Below are positions 1 through 11,413 of a stretch of DNA of 64,000 nucleotides, one piece after another. The first letter of the stretch is position 1; each line of letters opens with the position of its first letter. Position numbers and translations under genes: made by a program. The notes beneath the pieces were generated by a model that was not told where the DNA came from, made no database searches, and saw nothing but the letters and a program-made list of their open reading frames with translations. Where the stretch lies: positions 53,207,436 through 53,271,435 of the forward strand of contig CM067444.1 of assembly GCA_034508935.3 (NCBI GenBank), read 5' to 3'. The DNA comes from Berghia stephanieae. Its lineage: Eukaryota; Mollusca; Gastropoda; Nudibranchia; Aeolidiidae.

Positions 1-230
1 ATAATGCTCTCTCTGATCCATCAAATTGTTAACAACGCCACATTATCTCATTTTACTGTAGTGTTCCATTCATCTTGTTTTGTTAATAAAGGGGAAACCT
101 GAAACGTCCATTTTATCTGTTTCTGTATATTAAATTGAAGCTTACATTCAATTTCACATTGTTATTTATTTAGTCGAGCTTTGAGCAGCACCATTTACAT
201 AACACTAATTCTCCTTCCACCATTACTCAG

Positions 231-3200
231 ATGCCAACCTGGAAGTGTTAGGGGCTCATGCAGCCAAGTCGTCTGCTGACCTGGCCCTCCAAGGAGAGTA
301 CAGCCGATCTAGAGGGAAAGCACTTATGAATCAACGTCTGGCATGGAGGTCAAGGTTAGTTTAAAAGGCCTCATTTGATCAATACAATATTCTCAAGACA
401 CAAATTGTTTATTCTTAAATTTTATTTTGTTTTCAGATTAACTGCTTAGTTTCATTTGTTTTTGTTTTGCACTAATAGATATGAGCATTTATTTAGCACA
501 TTTCCTCGAATTTAGAATGCTGAATGCACTAAACACTGTTCATTTATTCCTACTGCAGACCATTTGGAACCCTATATCCACTTCATACAGCACCATTTGC
601 CTGATAGGCATCTTTTTGTCTATAGCCAAATACTCATTCACACCTGAGTTGAGTGGGGTAATGTGTGATAAATGCCTCACACGAGAACACAACATCAGGA
701 CCAGAATTTTCAACAATCACTATTACCCATCCAGCCATTGACCACAGTTGACATCGCTTTACCTTGTGACAGACTAGACATCATACCTTTGAATCACAGA
801 GCAACACTGTAAAATTCCCATTTTGATTTTGATTTTGTTTCCACAGCACCAGGCAGAGTCGCGTCACAACAAACACCTATAACTTTAGTCTATTACAGTC
901 TTTATTAAAATAAACTTTTTTTTATTTTTAAAGGCCAGAAATCTCGTCCAATCTTACTGACATCTCTGACTTGCATAATTTTAGAACATATTATATACAT
1001 CTCAATTATGGACTGCCTGGAAGAAAACATCCTCACTGACTCTCAACATGACATGGATTTCGAGCTGGATGATCGTATGAAACACAGCTGCTATCAACTT
1101 CCTTTGACTTTCTGCAAACATTGGAAAATCGAGGAGAGATGGATGCAATCCTATTGGACCTCTCAAAAGCTTTCGACAAAGTCCATCACAGAAGTCTGCT
1201 TCTTGAAGTCGAACAGTACAGGATTGCTAACAATGCCATCAGCTAGATTGAATCCTTTCTGAGTGACAGAGTAATTGTCAAAGATAAAGAGTCAAACACG
1301 ACAAAAGTTGAATCAGGAGTACCCAGAGGCACTGTTCTCAGGCCACTCCTCTTTCTCATTTACATCAATGGCATGTCAGAAGGACTACATCTGGTGTCCA
1401 TGTTGAAATTGTTTGCAGATGGCAACCTCTCGTACAGAGAACTAAAAGAGGACGATACTGTCATACTACAGCAAGATCTAAATAAATTGCAGTGGTGGGA
1501 GGCAAGTTGGAAAATGGAATTCCACCCCAAAAAGTGCCATGTCCTCAGGGTGACGAACAAAAAGAAAAACAATCAATTCCCAATATGAAATCCATAATGA
1601 AGCCCTACAATATGTGGAGAATGCAAAGTACCTCGGCGTGACCCTGGACAGTAGTATGAAGTGGGAGAGGTATATTGCTAATACAGCTACTAAGGCCACT
1701 GCCACCAATCTGTGAAAAAGAAATGCTATGAAGCATATGTCAGGCCCATACTGGAATATAGTAGCTCAGTGTGGGACCCACACACCTCACAAGAAATTAA
1801 CGAGCAAGAAAGTCATCGGGCCTCCAGAGTTGTCACTGGAATCTATGAGCAGGATACAAGTGTAACTTAGCTCATAAATGATCTCCAATGGAAACCACTA
1901 CATGAAAGAAGATCCATCAACAAACTCCTCGTATTCCACAAAGCACATAAAATAAAACTCGAAATTCCAACTAACAATTTGGAATGGAACAATTTTGAAA
2001 TTCCCCAATCAAGAACTAACCATCATCTTTGCTGTTTCTTCCCCTCCACCATCCGACTTTGGAACTTCCTACCAACCACTTGTAAACAAGGCCTTTTGAC
2101 TGATAACTTTAAAAAATCACTCCCTGCTTCCCTCTAAAACCCCTGTTGCTGAAAAGACGACGCATAATCTTCAGCCTGAAGCTTTGGCCTTTATGGAAGA
2201 AGAAGGTAGTCCTTCAGAGCCATTAGGCCCATGGAGCCAGAGTTTATACTGGTTTCTATAGCAGGGATTCCGATAGCTCAGTTGGTAGAGCACTCGCTTC
2301 ACACTCAAAGGGACCAAGATCGATCCCAGGTTGAGTCGAGATTTTTTCTGATTCCCCCCAGTCCACCCAGCAGGGAATAGGTAGCTGCATCTGGTGGAAA
2401 GTACTTTGCGATATAGCAGCCAATTGATATTGTCCGTTTCACCCTATAGAAACAATGGCTCTGAAGGACTATAGCATGAAATAGAAATTGCTCCCTACCC
2501 CTTGGATAGGGTGCCAATTTATTGTTAGTAGACTCAGCTGGCGAGGGAGTCAGAGAAATTTTTTGACTTCACCGGGATTGATCTTGGTCCCTTTGCATGT
2601 GAAATCGAGTGCTATACTAACTGAGCTATTGCAACACCCAAGTATCAACTTAGTTTAGTTTTTTTTGTTTTCTTTCTTTTCAGCCACACAGATGAAGCCT
2701 CCTCTGACAAGAAATCACAGTACAGACAGATTTACTCTAAACTAAAAGTTATGGAGAATCACCTTCAACGGAAGCAGACAGTAAGTTGAGAGACATTTAA
2801 TATTCTTTTCCCTCCTTCCTACTCCTCCTCCTCCTCCTACTACTACTACTTCTACGACTACTACTACTACTATTCTTCTTCTTCTTCTTCTTCTTCTTCT
2901 TCTTCTTCTTCTTCTTCTCTTCTTCTTCTTCTTCCCTTTTTCTTCTTCTTCTTCTTCTTCTTCTTCTTCTTCTTCTTCTTCTTCTTCTTCTTCTTCTTCT
3001 TCTTCTCTTTCTTCTCTTTCTTCTCTTTCTTCTCTTTCTTCTCTTTCTTCTCTTCTTCTCTTTCTTCTCTTTCTTCTCTTTCTTCTCTTTCTTCTCTTTC
3101 TTCTCTTTCTTCTCTTTCTTCTCTTTCTTCTCTTTCTTCTCTTTCTTTCTTCTTCTCTTTCTTCTCTTTCTTCTCTTTCTTCTCTTTCTTCTCTTTCTTC

Positions 3201-4618
3201 TCTTTCTTCTCTTTCTTCTTCTTCTCTTTCTTCTTCTTCTCTTTCTTCTTCTTCTTCTTCTCCTCCTCTTTCTTCTTCTTCTTCTTCTCCTCCTCTTCTT
3301 CTTCTCTTCTTCTTCTTCTTCCTCTTCTTTCTTCTTCTTCTCTTCTTCTTCTCTCTTCTTCTTCTTCTTCTCTTTCTTCTTCTTCTTCTTCTCTTTCTTC
3401 TTCTTCTTCTTCTCTTTCTTCCTCTTCTTCTTCTCTTTCTTCTTCTTCTTCTTCCTCTTTCTTCTCTCTTCTTCTCTTTCTTCCTCTTCTTCCTTCTCTT
3501 CTCTTCCTCTTCTTCTTCTCTTTCTCTCCTCTTCTCTTCTCCTCTTTCTTCCTCTTCTTTCTCCTCTTTCTTCCTCTTCTTTCTCCTCTTTCTTCCTCTT
3601 CTTTCTCCTCTTTCTTCTCTCTTCTCTCTTTTTTCTTTCTCTCTTTCTTCCTCTTCTTCTCTTCCTTCTTTCTTTCCTCTTCTTTCTTCCTCTTCTCTCT
3701 TCTTCTTCCTCTTTTTCCTCTTCTTTCTTCCTCTTCTTCCTCTTCTTTTCCTCTTTCTTCCCTCTTCTCTTCTTCCTCTTCTCTTTCTTCCTCTTTCTTT
3801 CTTCTCTCTTTCTTCCTCTTCTTCTCCTTCCTCTTTCTTCCTCTTCTTTCTCCTCTTTCTTCCTCTTCTTTCTCCTCTTCTCTCCTCTTCTTCTCCTCTT
3901 TCTTCCTCTTCTTTCTCCTCTTCTTCCTCTTCTTCTCCTCTTTCTTCCTCTTCTTTCTCCTCTTTCTTCCTCTTCTTTCTCTCTCTCTCTTTCTCCTCTT
4001 CTTCTCTTTCTTCCTCTTTCTTCCTCTTCTTTCTCCTCTTTCTTCCTTCTTTTCCTCTTTCTTCTCTTCTTTCTCCTCTTCTTCCTCTCTTTCTTTTCTC
4101 TCTTCTTTCTTTCCCTCTTCTTTCTCCTCTTCTTCCTCTTCTTCTCCTCTTCTCTTCTTTCTCCTCTTCTTTCTCTCTCTCCTCTTCTTCTCTCTTCTTC
4201 TCTCTTCTTCCTCTCTTGTTCCTTGCCCTCTTCCCCTTCCTCCTCACTGGTGATTGAGACCCCCTCGTTGAGACTTACCTCATTTTTTGATCTATCATAT
4301 CGGATTTGAAACTGGTCTATTTACTTGTGTTTAGTCTTTTTTTTTTTAATTTATTTATTTTAATTTTATTTGCTTTGGTTTATTATTGATTTTGCCTATT
4401 TTAATTTGTTAACTGACTGGCAATTGCCTAAAAATAAACATTTGAAACTGAATACAGGATTGGCCAAGAAACTGAAGAATTTAATTTTATTCTTTACCTT
4501 CATTTAACAGATAGAGATCCAAAGCCGTGGACACACATACAGTGACGATGAAGATGTTTGTGAAGAAAGTGAGCCTGTGAGAGGGAAAGCTAGGAAGATG
4601 AGACCGTTGATGTCGAAG
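231..4618 (+). CDS. Gene A, partial: three coding exons of an unrecognised acidic/charged protein
   Basis: Three exons join in phase: 231-354, 2684-2780 and 4511-4618. Each is bounded by AG and GT. Exon 1 opens with two bases of a split codon, so at least one coding exon lies left of the window. It encodes a segment containing LEVLGAHAAKSSADLALQGE and ends in phase 2. Exon 2 restores frame (SHTDEASSDKKSQYRQIYSK) and is helix-prone. Exon 3 is acidic, then basic (YSDDEDVCEESEPVRGKARK), and ends in phase 0 before GTAACA. Codon phase across both junctions supports one transcript. I do not recognise the family; the composition suggests a coiled-coil or disordered regulatory protein. Intron 1 holds a jockey-like LINE and an S3 SINE pair, intron 2 is almost entirely a polypyrimidine tract, and the next intron would hold the DIRS element. 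Confidence 0.6.
950..2140 (+). mobile_element. Jockey-like LINE, reverse transcriptase to 3' end, decayed
   Basis: Translated pieces in shifting frames show a non-LTR reverse transcriptase in order: LLDLSKAFDKVHHRSLLLEV (finger/palm), the PRGTVL segment, LFLIYINGMSEGL, a degraded FADD box reading LKLFADGN, and WKMEFHPKKCHVLRVTNK. These are followed by AKYLGVTLDSSMKW, EAYVRPILEYSSSVWDPHT and the C-terminal PSTIRLWNFLP motif typical of jockey/CR1-type elements. Several frameshifts and stops are present, and the second D of the catalytic FADD is changed to G, so it is inactive. The 5' part (endonuclease) is missing, as expected for a 5'-truncated LINE insertion. It lies in an intron of gene A. 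Confidence 0.8.
2262..2470 (+). mobile_element. SINE family S3 (tRNA-Val-like head), plus orientation
   Basis: The head carries an A box in GATAGCTCAGTTGGTAGAGC and a B-box-like GATCGATCCC. The anticodon-arm region, CTCGCTTCACACTCAAAGG, resembles tRNA-Val(CAC). A body follows with GTGGAAAGTACTTTGCGATA and a 3' end reading GGCTCTGAAGGACT. Related copies lie at 2471-2640, 32802-32990, 37462-37662 and, partially, 38015-38110. The copy abuts an inverted copy tail to tail. A fragment matching the S3 3' end in opposite orientation also precedes it at about 2200-2260. Confidence 0.7.
2471..2640 (-). mobile_element. SINE family S3, minus orientation, tail-to-tail with its neighbour
   Basis: The reverse complement of 2565-2635 gives the S3 head with a degraded A box, and the body continues toward 2471. 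The two copies meet at their 3' ends, making an imperfect inverted repeat of about 380 bp. Mismatches are frequent, so it is an old pair. Confidence 0.6.
2808..4243. repeat. 1.4 kb pure polypyrimidine tract (TTC/CTTT/CTC repeats)
   Basis: Almost uninterrupted C/T on the plus strand made of (TTC)n, (TTTCTTC)n and CTCCT-type blocks; only a few A and G bases fall at the left edge and near 4220. It begins about 28 bases after the donor of gene A exon 2 and ends about 270 bases before exon 3. The 501-codon reverse-strand frame across it is only Glu/Lys/Arg and is not a gene. Confidence 0.95.
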
Positions 4619-4682
4619 GTAACAAATTCAAATATCATGTTTGTTATTTAGCCCATCAAGAGTTTAATGGTACAAACACGTC

Positions 4683-4850
4683 TCTCTTGACTGGGGATCG
4701 AACCTCAGACCTTATGATTACTTGTCAGATCTGCTCCCATTACAGCACAGAAGTTTCCTGATTGTTGAGGCAAGCTGATTTTTTTTTTTGTGACTTTTTT
4801 TCTTATATCTTTCTTTCTTGCTTTGTCTGGCTGTTTCATACACACACTTT
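4683..4850. mobile_element. SINE family S4 fragment with inverted head
   Basis: The minus strand of 4685-4755 matches the tRNA-Thr-like head seen at 58062, including the B box GGTTCGATCCC followed by CAGTCAAG. The plus strand of 4780-4850 matches that copy's 3' part (T-rich, then CTTGCTTTGTCTGGCTGTTT). Head and tail therefore point in opposite directions, unlike the 58-kb copy. Confidence 0.45.
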
Positions 4851-4912
4851 TTCAGATCGTTATCCTATACATGTGTCTGATCCTCGATTTATGGGAACAA
4901 AACTGAAACAAT

Positions 4913-4982
4913 ATAGTTATTTCATCTACTGTAATATTGGATGGAATTCCTTGAGAGAGTGCACATGCCGCGGCAGATCACT
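4913..4982 (+). repeat. DIRS left terminal inverted repeat
   Basis: Contains ATTTCATCTACTGTAATATT and then TTGAGAGAGTGCACATGCC, and ends near CGGCAGATCAC. The reverse complement of 10305-10373 matches over nearly its whole length. Confidence 0.75.
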
Positions 4983-5979
4983 TTGTGCCTTGCTTCCGGC
5001 AACTAATTGGTCGTAGATGTTGATTCTTAATTTTTTGTGCTTTTTAATTGATTTCAATCGGACTATTCATTAGTTTATTTTGGTAATTTGGATTCCTATT
5101 CATGTGATATTTCGTGTTAATAACTTTCAATTTCTATTCTGTGGATTTACCCAATAATTTAACGATGAATTCTGCTTTTGTCGCTGACCCACCTTGTGCT
5201 AGTTCTACTAACAATGGTGAGGTGAAACAATCAGTGAAACGAAAGTAAACAATACCCCTGTGTCGCCAAAAAAGAAAATTGACAAAGGAGAAGGAAAAGG
5301 GAAAAGTTTCAGAGCAAAAACGCTGGAGGGTGCCTTCAAGTGATAAGGACTTGCTAGATATCAAAAAACAATTAAATGTTTTGATAGGATTAGTGCCCAT
5401 CGTGACCCAATTAAAGGATGCCTATGACACCTTTAATGAGGTCAGCGACACTAACAACACCAATGCCTCGGCCATTGGTAATGAAAATGTTGGCATGCCT
5501 TCTCAAGTCAACGCCTCGGCGTTGACCGCTGTGAGGATAGTGATAGTGTTGTTGTGCCAACTGCTAGCACCTCGGCTGCCAGGATGTCACAGGGACAGTC
5601 GAGGTTCCACAAAAATCAATTTCTGACAATATTGCGATGGGGATGGAAAAAACACTGTCTGAGGGGATGTCTAATGGAAAATGGGTGGAGATAGCCGGTA
5701 AATATAATACCCCTTCTAACTGTGCTAGGTTGGCTGTGATCCCTTGCAATGAGGAAATTTTTAAGACCTCCTCTGCCTCGAGCAGATTTCGTGACACTTC
5801 CCTCCAGAAGATTCAATCGATGTTAACAAAAGGGTTGACGGCTGTTTCTTTTGCCATGGATGCCATGTTGAAGAATGTAATGTTCATGTTCACATTCTGG
5901 AGGATATAATGATGTCCTTTGCGGATGATATAGACGCCTTGGTGGAAGACCTCATGAAGCTAAGCAAGTTTACCAACAT

Positions 5980-6506
5980 GGTACTGCAGTGGATTCCAGG
6001 ACACTGTGGGATACTTGGAAATCAGATCGCTGACCAACTAGCAAAGGCAGGCAGTCGCATGCAGCAACCCTCCCCAATGTACTCAACAGGAGAAATTAAC
6101 AAAATGGCCAAATTTATCCAGTCTCAGAGATGGAGAGAGAAGCACCCAGAATACAACATGAATGACCCAATCAAGGTGCTCGACAGAAAGGAACAGGTCT
6201 TCATCTTCAGACTGAGAACTGGACACAACCAGTTAAAGGAACATATGTGGAGGATGTCCAGAGCAGGTGCCTCTGGACAATGTGACTGCGGACTTGAAAA
6301 TGAAAATGGACATCATGTCCTAATGGAATGTCCAAAGTACAACCAGTTGAGAAGGAACTTCTGGCCTGACCCAACCCCATACTCAAAGAAGCTGTACGGA
6401 AGTGAGGACGACCTCAGGACCACTGTGGGCTTCATTCACCAGACCGGACTGACCATGTGACGTGACGGGAACGAAGAAGAAGAAGAAGAAGAAGAAGAAG
6501 AAGAAT
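5980..6506 (+). mobile_element. 5'-truncated LINE 3' end (RNase H domain) nested in the DIRS element, with a GAA-rich tail
   Basis: One open frame ends at a TGA near 6460. It carries the RNase H C-terminal motif WIPGHCGILGNQIADQLAKA, then FRLRTGHNQLKEHM, a zinc-knuckle-like CDCGLENENGHHVLMECP, and ends QTGLTM. This RNase H plus CCHC-like tail is typical of I/jockey/R1-group LINEs. A run of about ten GAA units follows at 6474-6505 as the 3' tail. It separates two halves of the DIRS gag-like region, so it inserted after the DIRS element did. The surviving frame is intact, which suggests a younger event than the host element. Confidence 0.75.
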
Positions 6507-9500
6507 GTAGATAGTAATAACTCTGTTCTGGAACCAATTTCAGACGGCATTGTTATGCTTGCCAACGCTTCGCTTAACCTTGACTTATTTCGTCGTCAAG
6601 CTTTATACCAGATCTTAGAGATGACCTTAGTGCCCTATGCTCCCCATCATTGCCTGTTTCGGGTAAATTTTTCGGAGACAATGTTAAGGAACGAGTTAAG
6701 GAAATCTCCGACACCTTGTCCCTTAGTCGATCCACTCGTCGATTTCAACCGTATAATGTAAACTCCAACAAGAAATTTCCTTTTTTAGGCAAAAGCCCCT
6801 ACTAGAGAAACCGGGAGGAGGGCAGTCTCAGTCACACCGTCATCAACAAAACAACAAACAAAACAACTTCAATCGTCAACAAAATCAGCCGAGGAGGAAG
6901 TAGATAATAGTAATAAGGTAATGTTGTCAGGAGGAAAATTTAAATTATGTATTGATGCATGGAGACAATTTACTTTTGATAAATTCATACTTCAGTGTAT
7001 TTCTGGTTGTGTAATTGATTTTTTATCCACCCCTTGTCAAGTGTCTTTACCACATATAATCGTATACAACACAGTTGAAAAATTAGCGTTAGATTCCATG
7101 ATGAAAGAATTTCTTAAAGAAGGTGTTATTGTTAAATGTGCTAGAGAAGAGAATGACTAGATTAATAATGTTTTTTACGCGAGAAACATTCGCTTGATGG
7201 TGGTGCTAAGAAATTCAGAATGATTTTGAATATAAAAAAGCTTAATACTCATGTTAGATATGTCCACTTCAAAATGGATTCATTTCAAACTTGCTTTGAC
7301 TTAGTGGATCCTTGTTGTTTTATGGCGTCTTTAGACTTGGCCAATGCTTATCATTCTGTCCCTATTCACCCTGACTGTATGAAATTCTTTAAGTTTGTTT
7401 ATGACAATGAATTTTACAAATATCTCGTGTTACCCCAAGGCTTTAGAGATAGTCCCAGAATCTTCACAAAGATCATGAAGCCTATTTTGGTTTTTCTACA
7501 TAGCAAGGGCATTATATGTAGCCTCTATATTGATGATTTCTTCATTCTTGGATCTAGTTGGGAAGAATTTCACTTAAATGTGAAATTTGTTGTTAACTTG
7601 GTATCATCATTGGGATTTTATATTTCTGATAAATCGAATTTTATTTCTTCTCAAACTATTGAGCATAAGGGATTTGTTATTAACTCAGTTTCTTTATCGG
7701 TTTGTTTGTCTAATAGGAAGAAAGAACATATTGCCTCCGTTCTTAACATCAATCACTCCATGTCAGTTAGGAGTCTGGCCAGTATCATTGGTATGTTAGT
7801 CACTTGCTTTCCTGCAGTTGAATACGGTCCATTATTCTACAGACATCTTGAAGTTCTCAAGATAAAGGCTTTGCATAAAGAGTATAATTTTGATAGTTAT
7901 TCAGCTCTCTGATATTTCATGGTGGATTTGGGAAGGCCTTCATAGTTCTAAGCTACTTAGTCATGGAGCACCATTATACATTATTAGGACTGATTCCTCT
8001 AGTTTTGCTTGGGGAGCTACTATGAATGATATTGTTACTAATTGTATGTGGTCGGATGAGGAACGTAATCATCATATCAATGTCCTAGAACTCAAGGCGG
8101 CTCTCTTAGGTATTAAATCTTTATGTAAAGGTCTTTCTCGTTGCCATCTTCGTATTGAACTTGATAATACAACTGCTGTGGCTTATATTAACCACATGGG
8201 GGGTACCCATTCTCATCAATGCAATTCTATTACTAAAGAGCTTATTCTATGGTGCAAGAACAAATTTATTTGGCTGTCGGCTAGCCATATTCCGGTTGTC
8301 CTTAATACTGATGCGGATATTGTGAGCAGAAAAATTTCTGTCGATACTGAATGGACCTTAAATTAGAACTGTTTTGATAAGTTGTGCTCTTCATTCGGTA
8401 AGCCTGAGATTGATTTATTTGCATCTAGAGTCAACTTCCTTCTTCCAAAATATATGTCTTTATACCCTGATCCTGATGCTGTTGGCATTGATAGTTTTCT
8501 TCACTTGTGGAGAGGTTATGTTTATATTTTTTCCCCCTTTTAATTTAATCTCTAGGGTCCTTCAGAAGATAATTATGGACAAAATGGAAAATGTTCTGTT
8601 ACCCATTTGGCCAACTCAGTCCTGGTTCCCAAAGTTAATGAAAATGAAAAAAGGAGATCCTGTTTATCTCCCAAAGTCAAAAAGTTTACTCACGCTTCCA
8701 TCCGACAAAACGGCGATTCATCCTCTTTTTCCAAAACTAAGGCTGATGGCTTGCAGCTTATCAGGTGCAACCTAAAACATCAGGGGATTCGTAGTGTGTC
8801 ACGCAAGATTATTATGAGCAGTTGGAGGAAGGGTACCTTTAAACAATATAACATTTATTTACGAAAATTCATTGTGTTTTGTGAGAATAAGAAATTAGAT
8901 CCATCGACTGTTAACTCAAACATTGCAGTTGAATATTTAACAGATTTATATCAAAGTGGTTGTGGATACAGTGCTATTAACACGGCCAGATCTGCCCTTT
9001 CTTCATTCAGTGGAATAGGATCAGACACAATTTATGAAAGGAGTGTTCAATCTACGCCCAACTAGACCTAGATATTCGTCTGTATGGGATATTTCTTTAG
9101 TATTAGATTATCTTCATGCATGCTCTCCTGCCGGAACTCAACTTATTGATGTTGGGTGCGAAACTTGTAATGTTTTTGGCCCTTGTGACAGGCCTAGATG
9201 CCAAACTTTACATGCTTTATCCATCGATAAAGATTCTATGAGCATTTCTGTGAACCATGCAAGTTTCGAATTGCTAACTTACTGAAACACAATACACCTA
9301 TAATAATATTCATCTTTATTCATTAATGAGGACAGGAGGATTTGTGTTTTAACATACCTAAAAGCTTACATTAAGCTACAAGGAACTTGAGATCTAGTAA
9401 TGATCTTTTATAAGTACTCAATTTCCCCATTCGGGGGTATCTAAAGAATCCCTCTCGCGATGGATTCGGCTCATTTTGAACAAATCTGGAATAGACACCA

Positions 9501-9728
9501 GAATTTATAAAGCTCATAGTACCAGAGCAGCCTCATGTTCATCAGCGGCTAAGAAATGATTATGGCAGATGTACGGACGCTGTTGAAAGTATACTTTCGC
9601 GCTTACATAGATTGAGCTCACATGACTCGATCTTGCAGTCTGTTGCTCAAATCTGTCACTCAAAGTCTCTAAGATCCTCAATGTACAGTAGAGAAATATT
9701 AAAATTACGAGATTACTTAAGTGGTATG

Positions 9729-9790
9729 ATGTGAATTATTCACTTGTATATTGGAGGATTACTTGCCTCGCGTGTGGATGGAGCATCACC
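9729..9790 (+). repeat. DIRS internal copy of the terminal repeat
   Basis: Starts ATGTGAATTATTCACTTG and continues TATATTGGAGGATTACTTG, in the same orientation as the left end and as the reverse complement of the right end. It is more diverged in its second half. It fits the internal complementary region expected of DIRS elements, but the match is partial. Confidence 0.5.
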
Positions 9791-10304
9791 CTTAAATCAT
9801 ACCTAATGCAGGGTGTACGATCCGATAGAGAGTCGTTTCTTTCTCTTACACCTATCTGCTTTTTTGGGTTGATATTTACGGTTTTTTTCCTGAACTCTGC
9901 CGTTGTCTGGTATTTATCAATTAGCTTATATCTTAGTTATGCTTGATTGACATTGTACTATTTGTTAGATTGCTTTATTTGTTTCAGCGGTCTCTCCATA
10001 TAAGCTCAATATGTGTGGAAGAGCAAAAATAAAAGAAAAAAATAAACTTGCCCTCCCACCCTTTCCCTTATATATATTGGAATTGTGTTGTGCATATTGC
10101 GTATATTGGGATCGTATTGTAAATATTGTGAATATGCTAGTATTAATATGGTGTGTAAATTTCACTAACCATTAATCTGTCTATGAATATGTATTGAGTT
10201 GGAAAAGTATCATTCTGTGTTAATACTATCATTCGGATTGGAAGTGGAATACGAGGAGTATGAGCATCCTCTATAATTAGGAACAGCTTTGTCAGAGTTG
10301 AATA

Positions 10305-10373
10305 GTGATCTGCCGGGCATGCGCACTCTCTCAAATAATTCCTCCAATATTACAAAATGAAATAATTCACATT
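10305..10373 (-). repeat. DIRS right terminal inverted repeat
   Basis: On the minus strand it reads GTGAATTATTTCATTTTG, TAATATTGGAGGAATT and then TTTGAGAGAGTGCGCATGCC, matching the left end. An S2 repeat starts about 40 bases further right. Confidence 0.75.
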
Positions 10374-10413
10374 ACACTTCACCTTACAGGTAAGTCTCAT
10401 ATAATTTTTATTA

Positions 10414-10941
10414 ACTGGGTGGGGATCCCGACCATCCATAGTGGGCAGGGAGGTACATGCTGTTCTTCTATCCCCCCATACCGTTTTCCAATTGTTTCCT
10501 GTCGTTGTCTTGGAATGAAATTACTTAGTGACCCTCGCCGGAGTTCCTTGGCTGGGAGGGAAACAATCGAATGTATAGTTAGAGTTTTGGAGATGATATT
10601 TTTTTCCTTGTAAATCATCTCTCTGTTATGCATTGTATTATGTTTAGTTTACATATTATATAATATGCTTTGTAAACATTTGAGTGTATTCCTCTTAGTT
10701 GGGACCTGTGCTTGTGTCTGGATGAGACTTTTAGGTGATCTCAAACTAAGTACTTTGACGGTGTGCTCTTGGAATCTACATCTGTTCCCTATTTGAACCA
10801 ATTCCCCTTTATCTCACCTTTTCTTTTGTGCTTTAATTGTAATTCTAGAACTTTTTACTATCCCATTTTCTTCCTTTTTACTGGCGCTGATATGACCTTA
10901 ATGTGTTGCAAGCGCCGTAAAACCCTTAAAGACAAAACAAT
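10414..10941 (+). mobile_element. S2 repeat (SINE-like, about 530 bp), copy 1
   Basis: The founder pattern of this family is a 5' part with GACC(A/T)CCCATAGTGGGCAGGG, followed by GTCTTGGAATGA and GGCTGGGAGGGAAACA. The middle carries GTAAATCATCTCTCTGTTAT and GAGTGTATTCCTCTTAG. The 3' end holds TGGCGCTGATATGACC and GTTGCAAGCGCCGTAAAACC, then an A-rich tail. GGCGCT and AGCGCC can pair as a 3' stem-loop. No clear tRNA boxes were found at the 5' end. Copies sit on both strands throughout the window. Confidence 0.85.
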
Positions 10942-11246
10942 TTAGTTAAAATTGGTGTGCTCTGTATATTAGTATTAGCTCATTGTTTGTTTTTTGAAGA
11001 TGGTTATTTTCTCCCATACACATGCACAGTGGCTTGGCAATCATACCTCTTTTTTTTTCTTAAAGACAGAGTGTGGTCTTCTGACTTTCCACAGTGGGCA
11101 GAGAGTTTCACTTTTGCTATTTCTAGTCCCCTTTATTTGTTTCCCACCTTTCCATTTTGATCCAGATTTTTTTTGGTATATTTTTGGCATTTTTGCTTAT
11201 TTATCTTCTTTAAGTTTTTTTATTTTATTTTTATTTTTTTTTTTTT

Positions 11247-11278
<32 letters not shown>

Positions 11279-11413
11279 TTTTGGGGGTTGTTTTTTTTTG
11301 TTTTTTAAAATTATTTTGTTGTTGGGAGCAGGAAGTATTTTTTAAAACTTGAAGTTCATTTTTTCCCCACACCCTCATACATCCTTTCTTTGCCTCCCTA
11401 CATCCGGTCACAG

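Larger units (their letters stand above)
4910..10380 (+). mobile_element. DIRS-type tyrosine-recombinase retroelement, broken fossil
   Basis: Inverted end repeats near 4913-4982 and 10305-10373, plus an internal partial copy near 9729-9790, match DIRS architecture. Between them, in order, lie a gag-like region (about 5165-6900, interrupted by a LINE insertion), a reverse transcriptase region (about 7220-7900, with YIDDFF and SLDLANAYHSVPIHP), an RNase H-like region (about 7920-8365) and a tyrosine-recombinase/DIRS C-terminal region (about 8750-9700). DIRS elements carry no LTRs or integrase and are thought to integrate by the recombinase through a circular intermediate. The coding parts are clearly broken, with roughly half a dozen or more interruptions, so the copy is old and inert. 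It lies on the plus strand, between gene A exon 3 and the possible final exon. Confidence 0.85.

Noticed and set aside
2742-4247. A 501-codon minus-strand open frame
   Set aside because: It is the antisense reading of a pure polypyrimidine tract and encodes only Glu/Lys/Arg runs, so it is a microsatellite product of composition.
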